Positions 24,144 through 38,200 of a DNA stretch of 64,000 nt are shown in pieces. The stretch spans positions 248,001-312,000 of the forward strand of contig NW_025408683.1 in NCBI RefSeq assembly GCF_020360975.1. Reading direction: 5' to 3'. Position 1 is the first letter of the stretch. Each line of letters begins with the position of its first letter. This DNA is from Hirsutella rhossiliensis. Lineage: Eukaryota > Ascomycota > Sordariomycetes > Hypocreales > Ophiocordycipitaceae. The notes beneath the pieces were generated by a model, which saw only the letters and a list, made by a program, of their open reading frames with translations, made no database searches and was not told the origin of the DNA. Made by a program: the position numbers and the translations under genes.

Positions 24144-24629
24144 TCTCGCGAAGAGAGATATAAGAAGTATATAAAAAATATACTAAAGTAAAATTAAAAG
24201 TAAGGGGTTAGATAGGTAGGGCGGAGAGATTTAATTCTTATAGGGGTAGTAATAAAGGTAGGGGAGTGATTTTTATATTACCTTAATTATCCTTCTTTCT
24301 TCTATCTAACGCCCCTCTTTATACCTATCTAGTATCTTAATTAATAAAGAAGATCTTACTTAAAGAAGCTACTAATATCCTTTTAACTACTAAGCTTTTT
24401 ACCGGGTTTTCCCCTCTTTTCTAGCCGTTGCTAGTATATCCGTCTTATCTTTCGCTACCTTTATAGGAAGCTATCGCTACTTTTACTTCCCTTTATGCCC
24501 CTACCCTCCTTTCTATACCTCTTTTTAGCTCCTTCTTCCTTCTTCTATACCGGGTGTTTTTAGCTTCCTAGGTCCCTTATACTAAGGGATATCTCCGAGA
24601 ACTACGAAATTAGGCTACGCTTCGCGATA
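24144..24629 (-). repeat. Copia D2 3' LTR (486 bp)
   Basis: Matches the D1 LTRs with C-to-T and G-to-A changes. It starts TCTCGCGAAG and ends CGCGATA (from CGCGACA). Confidence 0.9.
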
Positions 24630-24929
24630 TATACCCTTAGCTATAGCCTGCCCTTATAGAAAGGGTAAAGCTAAATACCTAGGCCGGTAAGCGTATAGAG
24701 GAGGTCTTAGTTTATACTTATCCCTTACTTAAGAAATCCGGGTTTTAGCCCTAGGCTCTTTTAGACCTACTTTAGGAAAAAGGGGCGTTAAGGAGGAAAT
24801 TAAGTCCTATAAGAAAGGGGGCTTCTTTAAGGATAAGTCCCTAAAAAGGGGGCCTTTAAGAAGAATAAGTCCTAATTAAGCTAGGGGCCCTGCTTTAGGA
24901 TAAGTCCTAATTCCTCTCTTTAGCTATAG

Positions 24930-27900
24930 ACGTGTCCTTCCTCTTATATACTATTAGCTCCTCTTATAGACTCTTAAGGCGGGCTTCTAAGGATAGCTTT
25001 TCTCGAACGTCTTCTAGCTTAATTTACTATAAAAAGATAGCTAGCTTCTACTTTAGTAAGGGCTTTATAAGACCGTTAGCTTTTATCGATACTATTAAAA
25101 CTTAACGGACGGAAATAAGTCCCCTTTAGACCTCTTAGCGTAACTAATATTAATAGATATCGATATACTATAGCTAGGTCGATAGCTTACTATTTTCCTC
25201 TATAAGAATCCGTATAGTCTATATATTATTATATTCTATAGCTAGTAAGGTCGGAATTTATAGTCGAAGAGATATTAATAGCCGCTTAAGGAAAATCGCT
25301 TCTTTTAACGCTTTTAAAAGAGCTAGTAGCTCTGCCTCTATACTAAAAGTCGTAACGGTAGCTTACTTTAAAGCTCTCTAAGTAATAGTTCCTCTAAAAA
25401 GGGATATAATATACCCTTATAAGCTCTTTCTATCTAATAAATTGTCTATAAAGGACGAATCGCTTAAATAAAGAAAGATTTTAGTAGCTAATTTCCTTCC
25501 CTACCCTTCTAGGCGTAGACTATATAATCTCGTTAAATAGAGATAAAGGATAGCTTTATCTACTACTTCTTAATACCTAAGGCTAGGATTCTAGTTATAC
25601 TTAGCTAGCTAAGAGACCGTAAAAGAGATATCCGGTCTAATAGAAATAGCTAAAAAAAGCAAGGAGCCTACTTTCTATTAATATTAGTATTTCTCTTACT
25701 CCCTAGCTTAAAAGGACGGATTAAGTAAAAGCTCTTTATTTAATATAGGCATAGAAGGAAGCTTCTTATTAAGGGAATTAAGGAGGAATTTATAAGCGAC
25801 CTTATCGATATAGGCGTCTTAGGTAAGCTAGATAGTCTATTAGGACCTATTTTAAAGGATTCGTATCCCTAGGAACTACTTTAGCTCCTTAAGCTTAGTT
25901 ATCTTATACCTTTATTATAGGCCTTATATAGCCTCCTTAGTAGTAGCTTCTTCCTCTTTTAGGTAGGCCTAGATAATATCGTCGATATAAAAGAAGACTA
26001 TAATTTTACCCTTCTATATTATATATAGTTCTTAAAGGACTTTCTTAAAGCCTAGGGCCTTAAGGGAACCTATTAAATACTATTACTAAAGAAGGGGTAA
26101 TCTTTATAGTCTATATAGAGCCTTCCTAAGCTATAGAACCTTTCTTAGTTATTAGAAACTAAGAGGAAGTCGTATATAGATAACTTCTTCTTCCTTAAGT
26201 AGGCAGTTAATAAAGGCGTTAACTATATCTATCTAATTAAGTTCGAGGTCGAATTCTACTACTATAGCTATAAGGGTCTAAAAAGACATCCTTACTAGGG
26301 TGGTTGCCTTAGTAGGTAGATCCCCTTTTTCCTATTAATTCCTATAGATAACTAGCTAGGCTTTATACTTTTAAAGGAAGCTATATTTATTAGTCTTATA
26401 GATAAAAACCTACTTATAGCTAAGGACCTATTTTCCTCTTGCTTTTTCCTTAAGGACCTCTTTAAAAGACCCTATCTCTTTATATAAGGCTAGGTAGTCT
26501 TTTTAGGCCTAGAAAAACTAGTCTCTAAAAGGGTGTCTTTCTAGCTGCTTTTAGTTTGCTAGTAGGTCTAGGAGGTCTCTTTTATATACCTTCCTTACTA
26601 ATAGCTATAGCTTAAAGAGCCAGCCTACTATAAACGCTCCGTAGGAACCGTCTTCTATTAGCGTTAAGTAGAAGTCGGAAAAACGATCGAAATAAAGGAG
26701 AGGTTAATCTTCTTTAGTATCGGGCCCTATACCTTCCTTTACTTCTCGAAGTAGGGATATAAAGGCAGCTAGGTAATCCTTTAAGAGAGGTGCCTTTCCT
26801 ACCCCCTTAAGGGTCGAGATAGGAAGACTAACTAAAAAAGCTACTTCTAGATCTTCTTCTTATATAAGAGGAGGCATAGGTAAGTAAGCGTATTCTAGCT
26901 CTACTACTTTCCTATAGTCTCCTTCTTTATCTAGATTATTTAATCTAGTAGCTTCCTCTTCTTTAAAGTTAGCGTTATCCTTAACTACTTCGATATTAGT
27001 TTCTTTTTCTATTTCCTTATCTAAGACCTCTTCTTAAGACTATTAGGAAGGGGGGATTTAAATCTTCTAAATTAGCTAACGTTATAAGAGTAAGAGGGGC
27101 TATTAGTCCCTCTTTCCGTTAAAAAAGCTAAATTCGTCGAAAATTATATCCCTAGTCGAAATAACCTTTTATAAAAGAGGAATCTAGATCTAGAAGATAT
27201 TTATAGAATTATAACTAATAAGGTAACTAATAAAGGCTCTAGGATTAAGCTTTCTTTTCTTCTTCCTTTTTAGCTATATATTAATAGTTATTATATATAC
27301 CTTATAGCTATAGGCATAAAGGTAGGCTAGCGAGGCCCTCTTCTTCGTAAAGAGCTTAAGGGGGGATTTCTAGTCTATTCCTTAGTTTAGTTCCCTAGGG
27401 TCCTTAGGGTCCCTAAGGGTCTAGTTCTATAAGTAATAGGCGGTCTTAACGACTTCCCTTTAAAGGTCGTATAAAAGCCTTATAGTAAGTCTTATTATAC
27501 GGGCCCTTTTTATTATAGCACCCTTTAATCTTTCTACCCCTTTATTCTAGGCCTAGGTATTTAATACTAACGGGAGGGGTAAAATGCCCTTTTTTTAAAG
27601 CTAATTTAAGATATCCTTTATAAATAGCTCTCCGTTAGACTATATCTTCTTTACCTCGTAGCTAAAGTAGGATTTTATCTAGTTAACGAAGTCCCTAAGG
27701 GTAGACTAGTTATACTTACTTAGGTAGGTCTATAAGAAATAAGGGAAAACTATCCTTAAAAAGGCGTCTATAAAAATCATTACCCTAACGAAGCTTTCTT
27801 AGTCCTTAGAGACGTCGGTCTAGTTAACCTAAATTCCCTTATATAGCTAGTCCGGCCGTAAAGGCGTTCGTCTAGAAATTCGTCTCCTAGTCTTTCCTTA

Positions 27901-29865
27901 GCCGTAGTATTTATATTCGACGGTCTTTAGGCCCCTTATTTATACACCCTATTATTATCCTAGCTTATATAAAGCTAAGGGGCCTAGGTAACTAAGTCGT
28001 ATATACTAAAGAAGACCGTCTCCTTAGGCTGCTAGAAGAGGGTCCTTTATAGTAGACCTATTCCTCTTAGTAGGGAAAGCTAACTTCTTAAGAGATTCCT
28101 TCCTAAGGATAGGTTAGAATTCGAGAATAAATTAACCGAATTTCTCCTTAATAAGCCCGATAGTCTAATTCTTCTAGACTAGCCTTATAGGCTTAGACGT
28201 TATATCTTAGAAGATTCCTTCCTCTTAAAGAAGGCGGAAGGAAATTAAGCTCGTTAAAAATCTAGGGTAAAAAGCTACCCTTTTTCGTTAAAGAATTCGT
28301 ATAGATCCGTTAAGCAATTTTATCGTAAAATTCACCCTTCTATATCCCTCTATCTATACGGTTAATTCCCTAGTAATAAGGTATTCCCTCTATACCTTCT
28401 TAAAGGACCGGAATTATAAGAGTATATTATAGATATTAAGGGAAGCACCCGAGTTAAGGATAGCTGATTTTTATAGGGGATAATTAAAGGGCTCTAATAG
28501 TTAGTCTTAGCCTTATTAATCTATAGGGAAGATAAATACCGGATTTACTATACTAACGATTTTTCCTTAAATTTACGGCTCGAATAAGGGTAGCGGCGTT
28601 AGTTACTATTTCTTAGTAACCCGAATCTCGTCTATCTTCTTCTATAATAAGGGGTCCTCCTTAAGAGACTATTATATTATTTCTTATAGCCTCTTTAAAG
28701 GGTTAAATCCTTTAGGTCGGTTTTCCTCGAAGACCTACTAGTATTATAATAACCGATAACCTAGGGATTTATAGGCTAGGCAGCTGTTTCGTTTAGTCTT
28801 TCGTTTCTTCGAGGAATCCTCGTCCCGATCTAGAAGGTCTACTTAAAAACCTCCCCTTTTTACCCCTTATTACTAATTTTAATAAAGAGGTTCGATTTTA
28901 ACTAGTTCCTTAATTTTTTAACTAATAGACTAAAAGGTCTATTAGGGGACTATTTAGGCCGGTCTAACTAACGGGACCGGGGCTAGGCCTAGAGTAAGAG
29001 GCGGAGCTAGGGCCGGTCCTAAGGCAGCCGTTAAAGACGGTGTTAATACTCTCGAGGGAGGAGGAGCCGGAGGAGCAATAGCAGCAGTAGTAGTAGGAGC
29101 CGCAGTAATAGGGGCTATAGCAGCTATAAGGGCAGTAGGTCGAGCCGTCTAGGTCGAGTGCTAGCTACGAAGGAATAAGACTACTTACTATTATACTCTA
29201 GCAGCCTCTTTATTTAGTTCCTAGCTAGCTTCTCGAAAGATAGTTAAGTAACCGTTACTAATAGGCTTTATTAGTAGAGATATATCCCGTAGCTACTAGC
29301 TAGAAAGAGCTTCTATAAGGAAGTATTAGTTAGCTTCCTTAAGGATTTCTTCCTACTTAGCTAGCTACGAAGAAGCTAGTAGGTTCCTAGTAAAAAAGGC
29401 TCTTAGGTAGGCCGTATAGGTCTTCCTAATATAGTTAGTTATATAGCCCTTCGAGGGAGCTATCGAGGTCTCGAGCTTTAAAAACTACTACTTAGGAGTC
29501 TCTTCCTCTTAAAGAGAGATTAGCTTTATAGTACTAACGGATTCCGTTATCGCCGTACGTATAGTAGTTAGTAGCTTCGTTTTATAGAGGTACTCCTTTC
29601 GGTAACTCTTATAGTCGCCTAGGGTAGTAGAAAAAGCTCTCTACTATATAGAGGTTAGCTCGGAGAAGAGGGTAGCTCCCTCTATAAAGTCCGTTGCCCT
29701 AAGATAAAGAGGGGGCTCGAGAGGGTCCTACTTATTATAGAAGACTAAATTATAGATAGTTCTATTTATACGAGCCTATAGCTCTTTTACCTACTTATCC
29801 TAATCTTAGGGCTCTATAAGAATCGTCCTATAGACTATAGGGGCGGTAGAATCGTTTTTCGATAT
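24930..29865 (-). pseudogene. Copia D2 gag-pol relic
   Basis: Colinear with the D1 polyprotein. The gag ATG is now ATA (29,863-29,865). The gag/pol TAG is conserved near 28,610 and is followed by TAA. The YVDD region lies near 25,985. In RNase H (near 25,300-25,390) D2 keeps 5 nt and 1 nt missing from D1, so it holds the ancestral frame there. Dozens of TAA/TAG codons; inactive. The right limit is set by the D1 start, the left limit by its stop and is approximate. Confidence 0.75.
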
Positions 29866-29996
29866 CGTTATAGGGAAGGGTAAAAAAGTCGGTTAAAAAT
29901 CAGCTTTTTTAATAGGAGGGGTAAAAGGAAGCTACGAGGGATATAAGAAAGGTACCTTTTATAGTAGCCGGAAGGTATAGGAATACTATTCCTCCT

Positions 29997-30007
29997 AGGC
30001 TTATAAC
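29997..30007 (-). promoter_or_regulatory. Copia D2 primer binding site (mutated)
   Basis: Minus-strand GTTATAAGCCT sits at the D1 position, with RIP-type changes from GTTATGAGCCC. Confidence 0.6.
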
Positions 30008-30493
30008 TCTCGTAAAGAGAGATATAAGAAGTATATAAAAAATATACTAAGGTAAAATTAAAAGTAAGGGGTTAGATAGGTAGGGTAAAGAGATTTAATT
30101 CTTACGAGGGTAGTAATAAAGGTAGGGGAGTAATTTTTATATTACTTTAATTATCCTTCTTTCCTCTATTTAACGCCCCTCTTTATACCTATCTAGTATC
30201 TTAATTAATAAAGAAGATCCTACTTAAAGAAGCTACTAATATCCTTTTAACTACTAGGCTTTTTACCGGTTTTTCCCCTCTTTTCTAGCCGTTGCCGGTA
30301 TATCCGTCTTATCTTTCGTTACCTTTATAGGAAGCTATCGCTACTTTTACTTCCCTTTATACCCCTACCCTCCTTTCTATACCTCTTTTTAGCTCCTTCT
30401 TCCTTCTTTTATACTAGGTGTTTTTAGCTTCCTAGGTCCCTTATACTAAGGGATATCTCCGAGAACTATAAAATTAAGCTACGCTTCGCGATA
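30008..30493 (-). repeat. Copia D2 5' LTR (486 bp)
   Basis: Pair of 24,144-24,629. It is followed by the TATAT target copy. Confidence 0.9.
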
Positions 30494-30498
30494 TATAT

Positions 30499-32600
30499 AT
30501 TTAGTACTATTTAACTTTATAATTAAGTATTATATAGGTAAATTAAACCTAGCGGGCGCGCTATTAAGAATACCTAGATATAAGAGTAAGAAGCCCTTAT
30601 TTATAGAACTATTACTAGAGCTATAAGCGAAGCTAGCTACTATTAATACTATATCTATATAGAGAAATAATAAGGCGTTCTTATAGGTAAAGAGATACTT
30701 AACCTTAAGTTAGTATAAGTATAGTAAAATGCCTTTATATAAGGAAAATATATAAGCTAATCTATAGCGAAATAATAATAATTTAAGCGCGAGACTTAAA
30801 CGATTAGCCGATTAAGCTAAAAAGAGAGCTAGTTATAAATAGTTACTCTTAAGGAAGACCGCTAAAGAAGCGGCCTACTATATAAAGGTTTATATAGTAG
30901 AAGTTCTAAAACCGCTACTAAAGTTACTAAAACGTACTTAGCTAGTTAATATAGCGATTAATAAGCTAAAGGAGACTAAAGACTTCTTAAAAGGGAAGGG
31001 TTTTTAGTTAATACGCTTAAATAGACTACTATTATAAAAGGGTCGTATTATAATACCTTTAAAAGTAGCCTTATAGTAAGAGCTAATATAGCTCTTTTAT
31101 AACGATCTATTAATAGGATACTTTAGCTCCTAATATACTAGCGAACTACTAGCGAGGAACTTCTATTAAGATAGAATAATAAAAAAAGTAAATAAATATA
31201 TCTAGTTATACTTAGTATATTAAGGTATAGTATTTAAGAGGCATCGCCCTTATAGTACTATATAATCGTTACTATATCTTATATAACTATAGGAAGAATT
31301 ATTAATAAACTTTACTATAGGTCTACCTAAAGTATAGTATAATAAATAAGACGTTAATACGATCTTAGTAATTATAAACTAATATACTAAGTATTACTTC
31401 TTCTTTTTTATCTTTAAGATAATAATAGCTTTAAAGCTAATAGAATTATTTTATTACTAAGTTAAATTAGTATATAAACCTCTAAAAGGTATTATCTTAG
31501 ATAAAGGGTCCTTATTAATAAGTAAGTTTTAGTTAGATCTTTATTTTATCTTATAAGTAAAACGTAGGCTATTAATAGTATTTTACTTATAAACTAATAA
31601 GTAAACGGAATAAATAAACTAAGCTATATAATACTATTTAAGATAATTTACTAACTTAAAATAAACTAACTAAGCATTACTTTTATATATTACTTAATTT
31701 ATATATAATAATATAAAGAATATAATAACTATGTTATTACTTAACGAAGCGTTAATAGGTTATTAACTAAACTTCTATATTAATATTAAGGACGATATTA
31801 TTTAAAGGGGGGTACCTAAAGTAAGAGTAAGAGTTACTAGGCTATAAAAGCTATAAAAGAGGCTTAAGGAATACTAAGGAAAGGCTATTAAATCGTAAGC
31901 GAAATACTATAATTTAAGGCACTAACTTTATATACTAAAAGTAAGAGACCTTATAGTATTATCGATAAAGAACTTACGCCTTAAGTATAAAAAAAGAAAA
32001 CTCTTACCTAAGTATATTAGACTATTTTAGGTCTTATAAGCTATTAGAAAGTAAGTATATTATCTTATACTTCTTAAGAAGTACTTATACTTTTATAACG
32101 TTTTTTATATTAGTCTTTTAAAGCTATAAAAAGAGCTTAAAGGAACTTATAAAGATAGTAAAACCCTATTAGTACTAAACTTAAAAGATAACGAAGGTAA
32201 ATAAGAAGTCTAAGAAATTAAAGACTAAAAGAGATCTAAAAGCGATACCTTTTTCCTTATTAAATAAAAAGAATAGCTAGCTAAGTATAACTAATAGGTT
32301 AATACTAAAGATATAGTAAATAGCTAAGAGCTTATTAAAGAATATACTACTAGCTTAACTAGGAAAAAAGGGTATAAGACTAAGTAAGGTAAGGAAACCT
32401 ATTAGTATAAAGATACGCTATTAAATTAATAATAAATCCTTACTAAATCGCTACTAACTTATTAATATATTAGTACGCTTAAACGTTCTATAACTATATA
32501 TAAAATAGTAAAATAAGAGAATAAGGGAAAACTATCTATACTACTTATTAAATATTATTAAGGAAAATAAAACTAAACTATAACTTTATCGAGACCTTAA
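30499..32600 (+). pseudogene. Gypsy C integrase relic
   Basis: Continues the frame broken by D2. A conserved linker resembling LNPADALSR (here LNLAGALLR) is at about 30,540-30,570. The integrase core is at about 31,290-31,760, recognisable by sequence resembling KGPLFTSKFW, QTDGQTE and YNNS. Numerous stops. The 3' LTR of Gypsy C was not recognised; the right limit is approximate. Confidence 0.65.
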
Positions 32601-34859
32601 TAATAAAGGAAAGAAAGATAGTTATAACTAAATAAAAGAAAGATAAGACCTATTTATTACTTCTAACTACCCCTTTTCTTTACTAGTATAGCGGGAACTA
32701 ACTAAGGCGCCCCCTTTATTATACTAAATACCTTTAGAAATACTAGAACTACCTTATCCTTTACTCCTTTTTTATCTTCTATATTAAGACCTATCTTTAT
32801 TAGTATAGTACTTACCTTAGCCTTAGTAAATAATAAGGCGTATTATTAAGAAGTATAGCCTATATTACTATTAATAAAGTAGAGTTTTAACTAAGATTCC
32901 TAGGCTTAGTACTTTAAGCTTATATAGGCGATATCGAATAAGGGCGTAGGGTTAAAGTAAATAATAAGCTCGCGGCGCTTATTAATTAGCGTATAGTAGT
33001 TAGTATACTTAACCTAGTATATTATTAAGCGGTCGCTAATAAAAGGGTTAAATAAAACTTATAACTATAGACTTCTATATACTTATAGTCTTAAAGGACT
33101 TATAATAAGCTATCTTAGTAGCGTTAAAAGCCTTAGCTAAATACTATATTATAATAGCGAGACGGCGTCGATTACCCTCCTTAAAAATAGGTATACCTAT
33201 ATCTAAGCTATTATCCTTAGTATCCTCGTTACTAGTCTTTAGCTTATTAAGCTTATATAAGTACTTTATAATAGCGACTATATTAGCTTAGTTAATAAAT
33301 ATAAAAGTAGTAGCTTTAAGAAAGATTAGCTTATTAATTATAATATTTAAAGTTAAAGGGAAACTTACTTAGTTATAGGTCACGGTACGCCTATAGTACT
33401 ACTTATAGTACGTTAAGGAAACCCCTAAGAAAATATAGCTAATTAAAAGTACCTTAATAAGCTTAGGCTCGGTTATACTATAATCTTAAACGACTATCTT
33501 AAAATAATATATATACTAAAGCTTATAAGGGATAACCCTTTAAGCCTTAACCGGGCGGGCTTTAGCCTTAAATCGGCTATACTTCTTTATAGGAGCGCGA
33601 TTACCCTATACCGCCGCTTAAGTACCCTCGCCTTTAGCGCTATTATTTTTAAGTTTATTAATAAAAAGAGTTAGATCGCGGCCGTCTTTATTATTACCGT
33701 TATTATTATCGTCGTTATCTTAGCCCTTATTTAGCTAAGTATCGTTAGCGTTTTAGCCCTTATTTAGCTAGGCCTTATTATTAATCTCGCTTTACTTATT
33801 CTAAGGAGCGGCTTAAGCGATAATCTCTTATTAGCTAGAGCCGCCCTATTAAGATAGAGTAGCTAGGTTATCGGTACTTACCTAAGAGCGCCTAAGTATA
33901 GTCTCCTTACTAGTATTAATATCGTTAATAAAGGTAATAGACTTATAAGTTTCTTAGCCTATAGAGGTAAGCTTATCGGTAGTTAAAGTTAAGGCATTTA
34001 GTAGGGTAATAAGGGCACGACTTTTATTAATATTAGGTCCTAAACTAAGAGTCTCTTAAAATTAAGATTCCCTTATATTTTTCTTAGCTTTCTTTACTAA
34101 AAGGGAACTAGTATTACTATAAGACTTCTAGGCTAATCGCTTATACTTTAAGAGTAAACCCGCCGCTACTTACTCCTATATATAGTATAGGAAATTAGCG
34201 TTATAGTTCTTTATTTTCTTTAGCGTAAAAAGTATTATTATTAATAAATCGTCGATAAAAAGTAATATAAAAAGGTATAAGGGATTAATAAAAAAAGGTA
34301 TAAAACTCTATAGTAATTATAAGTAAAAGAGTTAAAGAAAAAAAGAAAATAGAAAAAGTAAGAGATATATATATATACTTTTTATATTATAGTTATATAG
34401 CCGATATATAAGCAATACTATAATAGTTACTTAGCGGTAACCGCTAGTATAATAACTATTAACGTTATAAAGCGTAGATTAATATATACTTATATAAGCG
34501 TATACGCGCGATATATAACTAAAACTACCTTTTTTCTTAACTAAATATATATAGTATAGCGAAAGTAATATATATTATAAATATAGTTAAGACGCTTATA
34601 TAAGAAGGGAGATAATTATAAGAGCGCTACTAAGAGGTATAAGCTAATAAAGCACTTAGGTATATAGTACTAATATATTAATAGGGTATTAGTAGGGAAT
34701 TATATATACCCTACTCGCGAGTTATAGATTACTCGCTACTCCGACTAAAGAGGAGAAATCCCTATTTTAATAAGCTTTAGTCTTATAATAAGGAGAATAT
34801 AATATATATAGTATAGTACCTCTAGCTATCTCTACTACTTAACTAATTATACTATAATA
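32601..34859. other. Unassigned RIP-degraded sequence
   Basis: AT-rich sequence with almost no CA/TG and no open frame. On the minus strand, about 34,080-32,870 can be read as one frame with only TAA/TAG stops and an Asn/Gln-rich stretch near 33,700-33,780. TGA is absent anyway, because TG is absent, so this is weak evidence for a gene relic. A short direct repeat (tagcccttatttagct) occurs at about 33,720 and 33,755. Part of the LINE 3' end may lie near 34,700-34,860. No promoter or RNA gene seen. Confidence 0.4.
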
Positions 34860-35100
34860 TATATTCCTTTATATAGAGATATTAAAGTTATCTATATAAG
34901 ATATCTAGTACCCTTTAGTCGCTAGTATCCCCCTTATATATAAAAGGAATAAAATAAGGCTAATAAGGGACCCTTAAAGTACCTTTATTACTAAGTCTAT
35001 AGGGGGCTAGACCTACCCCTCGAAAGCTAGTTAGATCTTCCTTTTAGTAAGGAAGTAGTCTACTTAGCGTATAAGGGCCTTAAAGAGGTTTAAGTCCCTT

Positions 35101-35250
35101 AGGACCCTTAAAAGCTATTCTATTAATATAAAGTTAAAGGCGCCCTTCTTAGGACCCTTAAAAGCTATTCCTTTAATATAAAGTTAAAGGCGCCCTTCTT
35201 AGGACCCTTAAAAGCTATTTCTTTAATATAAAGTTAAAGGCGCCCTTTAT
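35101..35250. repeat. Three tandem copies of a 50-bp unit in LINE RT
   Basis: Units start at 35,101, 35,151 and 35,201 with aggaccctta. They differ by one or two bases (attctatt/attccttt/atttcttt). They lie in the reverse transcriptase relic just after the KGAFN motif; 150 bp equals 50 codons. Confidence 0.9.
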
Positions 35251-38200
35251 ATCTAATAAAAGGGTACTAGTAATAGCCTTCTTATTAGATTCTTACTTCT
35301 TTTAGATATAGTATAAAAGGAGGAAGGCTATATTTATAGCTAACCGCTATTTTTATCCCCTTAGCTATATAGGGTTTAAAAGCCTAGCTATATTAGCTAG
35401 ATAGCTTAGCTAGGTAGCGTATAGCTTTTTAAGGACCTTTCCTAAGTAGTTAAGTAGACTTATAACCCTATAGGCTTTAAGGATAGTATAGTCTAGCTTA
35501 TTTTACTTAGGAAGTATAATTTAAATAGCTTTTTTTTATACCTTAAGGTAGTATCCTTAGTTAAATAGGGCTTTATAGGCCCTATTAAAGACTATAGGAA
35601 TAGCCTTATAAGTATATTAAATAAGGAGGAAGCTAAGGGAGTCCGGGCTAAGGGCTTTCTTATTAAAAGAGCTAAAAATAGCCCTCTTAATCTTAGGGTC
35701 CTTAAGCTCTAGCTAGTCCTACTTAGCTATACCCTTACTACTTATATAGCTTAGAAGCTCTTCTTTTTCTAGGCTTTAAGGGGGGCTAAGAAGGGGGCTA
35801 GGGCTAAGGTCTAGGGTTAGAAAAAGGGTTATTAGGAAGGCCTCGTATTTTTCTATAAAGGTATTAGCTTTTACCTTTATCCTTTCTTTTATATAAAAGA
35901 TACTAAAAAGGGTAGGGTTAGCTTTAGCCTTAGTATAAGAAAAGGCTATAAAGATATCCTTTCCTACTACTTTTATTAGGAAGCTCTCTTAGTATTACTT
36001 TTTAATAGCCTTAATAGTATACTTAAAGCTATTTTAGGCCTTTATAAAGCTCTTTTAGCTCTCCTTATCCTAGGTTAGCCTATATACCTATTAGGCTAGG
36101 CTTAGGGCTTTTTAGAAGGAGGTTAGCTTATTAGTCTACTAAGGCTTAGATCCTATATAAGGCTTCTTTTTTAGTATCGCTATATTCGAGGCTTTTATAA
36201 GGGTTCTTATTAAAAGGGAAGCTATTCTTTTAAAGTTATTTCTTTTTTTTACCCTCTTTATAGCTATAAGGAGGTCTTATTCCTTCTTAGCTAAGTAGTT
36301 TAAAAAGATCTTTTAGTTTACTTTCCTATAGTTATAAGTAGTAGGCCTAGCTAGTAGGGGCTTATTAAAGCCTCTTAAGCTAGCTTCGAAGGCTATAGGC
36401 TTATAGTCTAAGCCTATAGCCTCTAAGAAGTAAAAGTTAGCTTAGGTTAGTTTAACGGGGGCATTTATACCCTAAGGAATATATATAGCCCGCGTAGTAG
36501 AGTCTTTAGTAGGGTCCTTAATAGGATCCTTAGTAGAGTCTCTAGCTAGCCCTCTTCTTAATTAGATAATCCCTTAGCCCCTATTTATCTAAGGAAGAAG
36601 GAGGGAAAATTTAGTCTATAAAAGAGGCCTCTTTTCCTCCTTAGCTAGTAGACAGCATCTTTATTTATTAGTATTATTATCTTCTTCTATTATTATTATC
36701 TTCTTTTATATCCTCTTTTGCTAATATACCTTTTTAGCCCTCTTTGCCTTTACCTTGCCTTGCCTAGTACTTTCTCGTTTCCTTTATCCCCCTTAGACCC
36801 CCTCGTCCTTCGGTATCTAGCTACTACTATTGCCGTTAGCGTAGGTATATCTTTAGGTATATACCGTAGCTACCGTTAAATTAGCTACTTAAAAGGGCTA
36901 TAAAAAGTAAGGTCTATAACTAAGGCCCCTTTTAAGCCTTACCTTTAATAGGTGCCTTCTATAGCTACCTTAAGGTTTATTAGTAAGGAGGCTTTATAGC
37001 GGTTAAGCTAGCTAATAAGATCTTTTACCTTATAAGCCTTAAAGGGTTCTATAAAAGGGTTTTAATAAGGGTAGTATAAGTTAAAGTCCCTTATTAATAG
37101 GAAGGGCTACTATAGGAGTTAGGCTATTAGTAGTAGCCTTTTTATTATAAGGAGCCCTTACTAGCCTTAGCTAGCTAGGGCCCTTTTAACCTCTTTTTCG
37201 TTATATAGGTTAATAAGGGTAAATAGCTTAGTGCCTTTTACCCTTATAGCTTATATATCGGGGTCGTAAAAGAGGTTAAAGCTAGGGCTAGCTTTTATTT
37301 AAGCTTCTTTCCTTTTATAAGCTATAACCCTAGGCCTCCTAGTAAGCTTAAGAAAGTTAGTAGAAGGAATAAGGGTTATAATATTATAGGCTAGATACTA
37401 TATAGGGATATAGCTATTATTAATCTTATAAAAGTAAGGCTCTTATAATAAGATAAGGTCTACTCTTATTTTTAAGGCTTACTTTAAGATTAATAGGTTA
37501 GCTATTTCCTACTTATTAGTATTATACTATATAATACTAATAGGGTCGTAGTTAGGCCTAGGGGGCTTAAAGGGCCTTAAAGGCCTTATAAACGTAAAGG
37601 AGCTAAGGCTATTAAGTATTAGTTATTCCCTTATAAACTCTATATTATACCTTATTAGTTATAAGGTACTCTCCTTTATAGTTATAGTATTAGACCTTAA
37701 AGTAAGAGTAGCCTTAGCTAGCTTTATAGCTAAGGTAGCCGTAATCCTTAGTTAAGTGCTTTTCTAGGTAAAAGGTATACTTAATAGGCTACTAGTAAGT
37801 TTAGGGGTTATAGCTAAAGGAAAGGCACCTATAGTACTACGTATATATAGTATATTCTTTATAAGCCTTAACCTAAATCTATAGACCTACTATATAAAGG
37901 CCTTCCTTTTAGTATTCGGCCCTTATAGCCTCTAAAGGGACTATAAAGATAATAGATCCTATCTTCTATATTAGGCCTAGGGTACCTAGCTACCTAGGCT
38001 ATCCTAGGATATCGATCCCGCTATAGGTCTTAGCCTCTATAGTAAAGATATTTAAGATAGGGGTTTCTAAGAGGTTAGGGACGCTCCGGGCTACTAGCTT
38101 AGTCTAGCTAGTAAGAAGGTCGGCTAACTTAATAAGTAGCCCCTTAAGGTATAGGGACTATTTATCCCGCTACTTTAAAAGCTTTTTTACTATATAAGGG

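Larger units (their letters stand above)
24144..30493 (-). mobile_element. Copia D2, complete but heavily RIP-mutated
   Basis: A 6,350-bp sister of D1 on the minus strand, inserted in Gypsy C with a TATAT target duplication (24,139-24,143 and 30,494-30,498). LTRs of 486 bp lie at 24,144-24,629 and 30,008-30,493. It is colinear with D1 over its length, but most CA/TG sites have become TA. It keeps a few bases that D1 lost, for example in RNase H. Confidence 0.9.

Noticed and set aside
34420..34480. Near-palindrome around ttagcggtaaccgctag
   Set aside because: A short inverted repeat in degraded DNA; no evidence of a terminus, hairpin gene or target duplication.
35101..35250. Repeat array considered as CRISPR
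   Set aside because: The 50-bp units are directly adjacent with no spacers, inside an LINE coding relic in a eukaryote.
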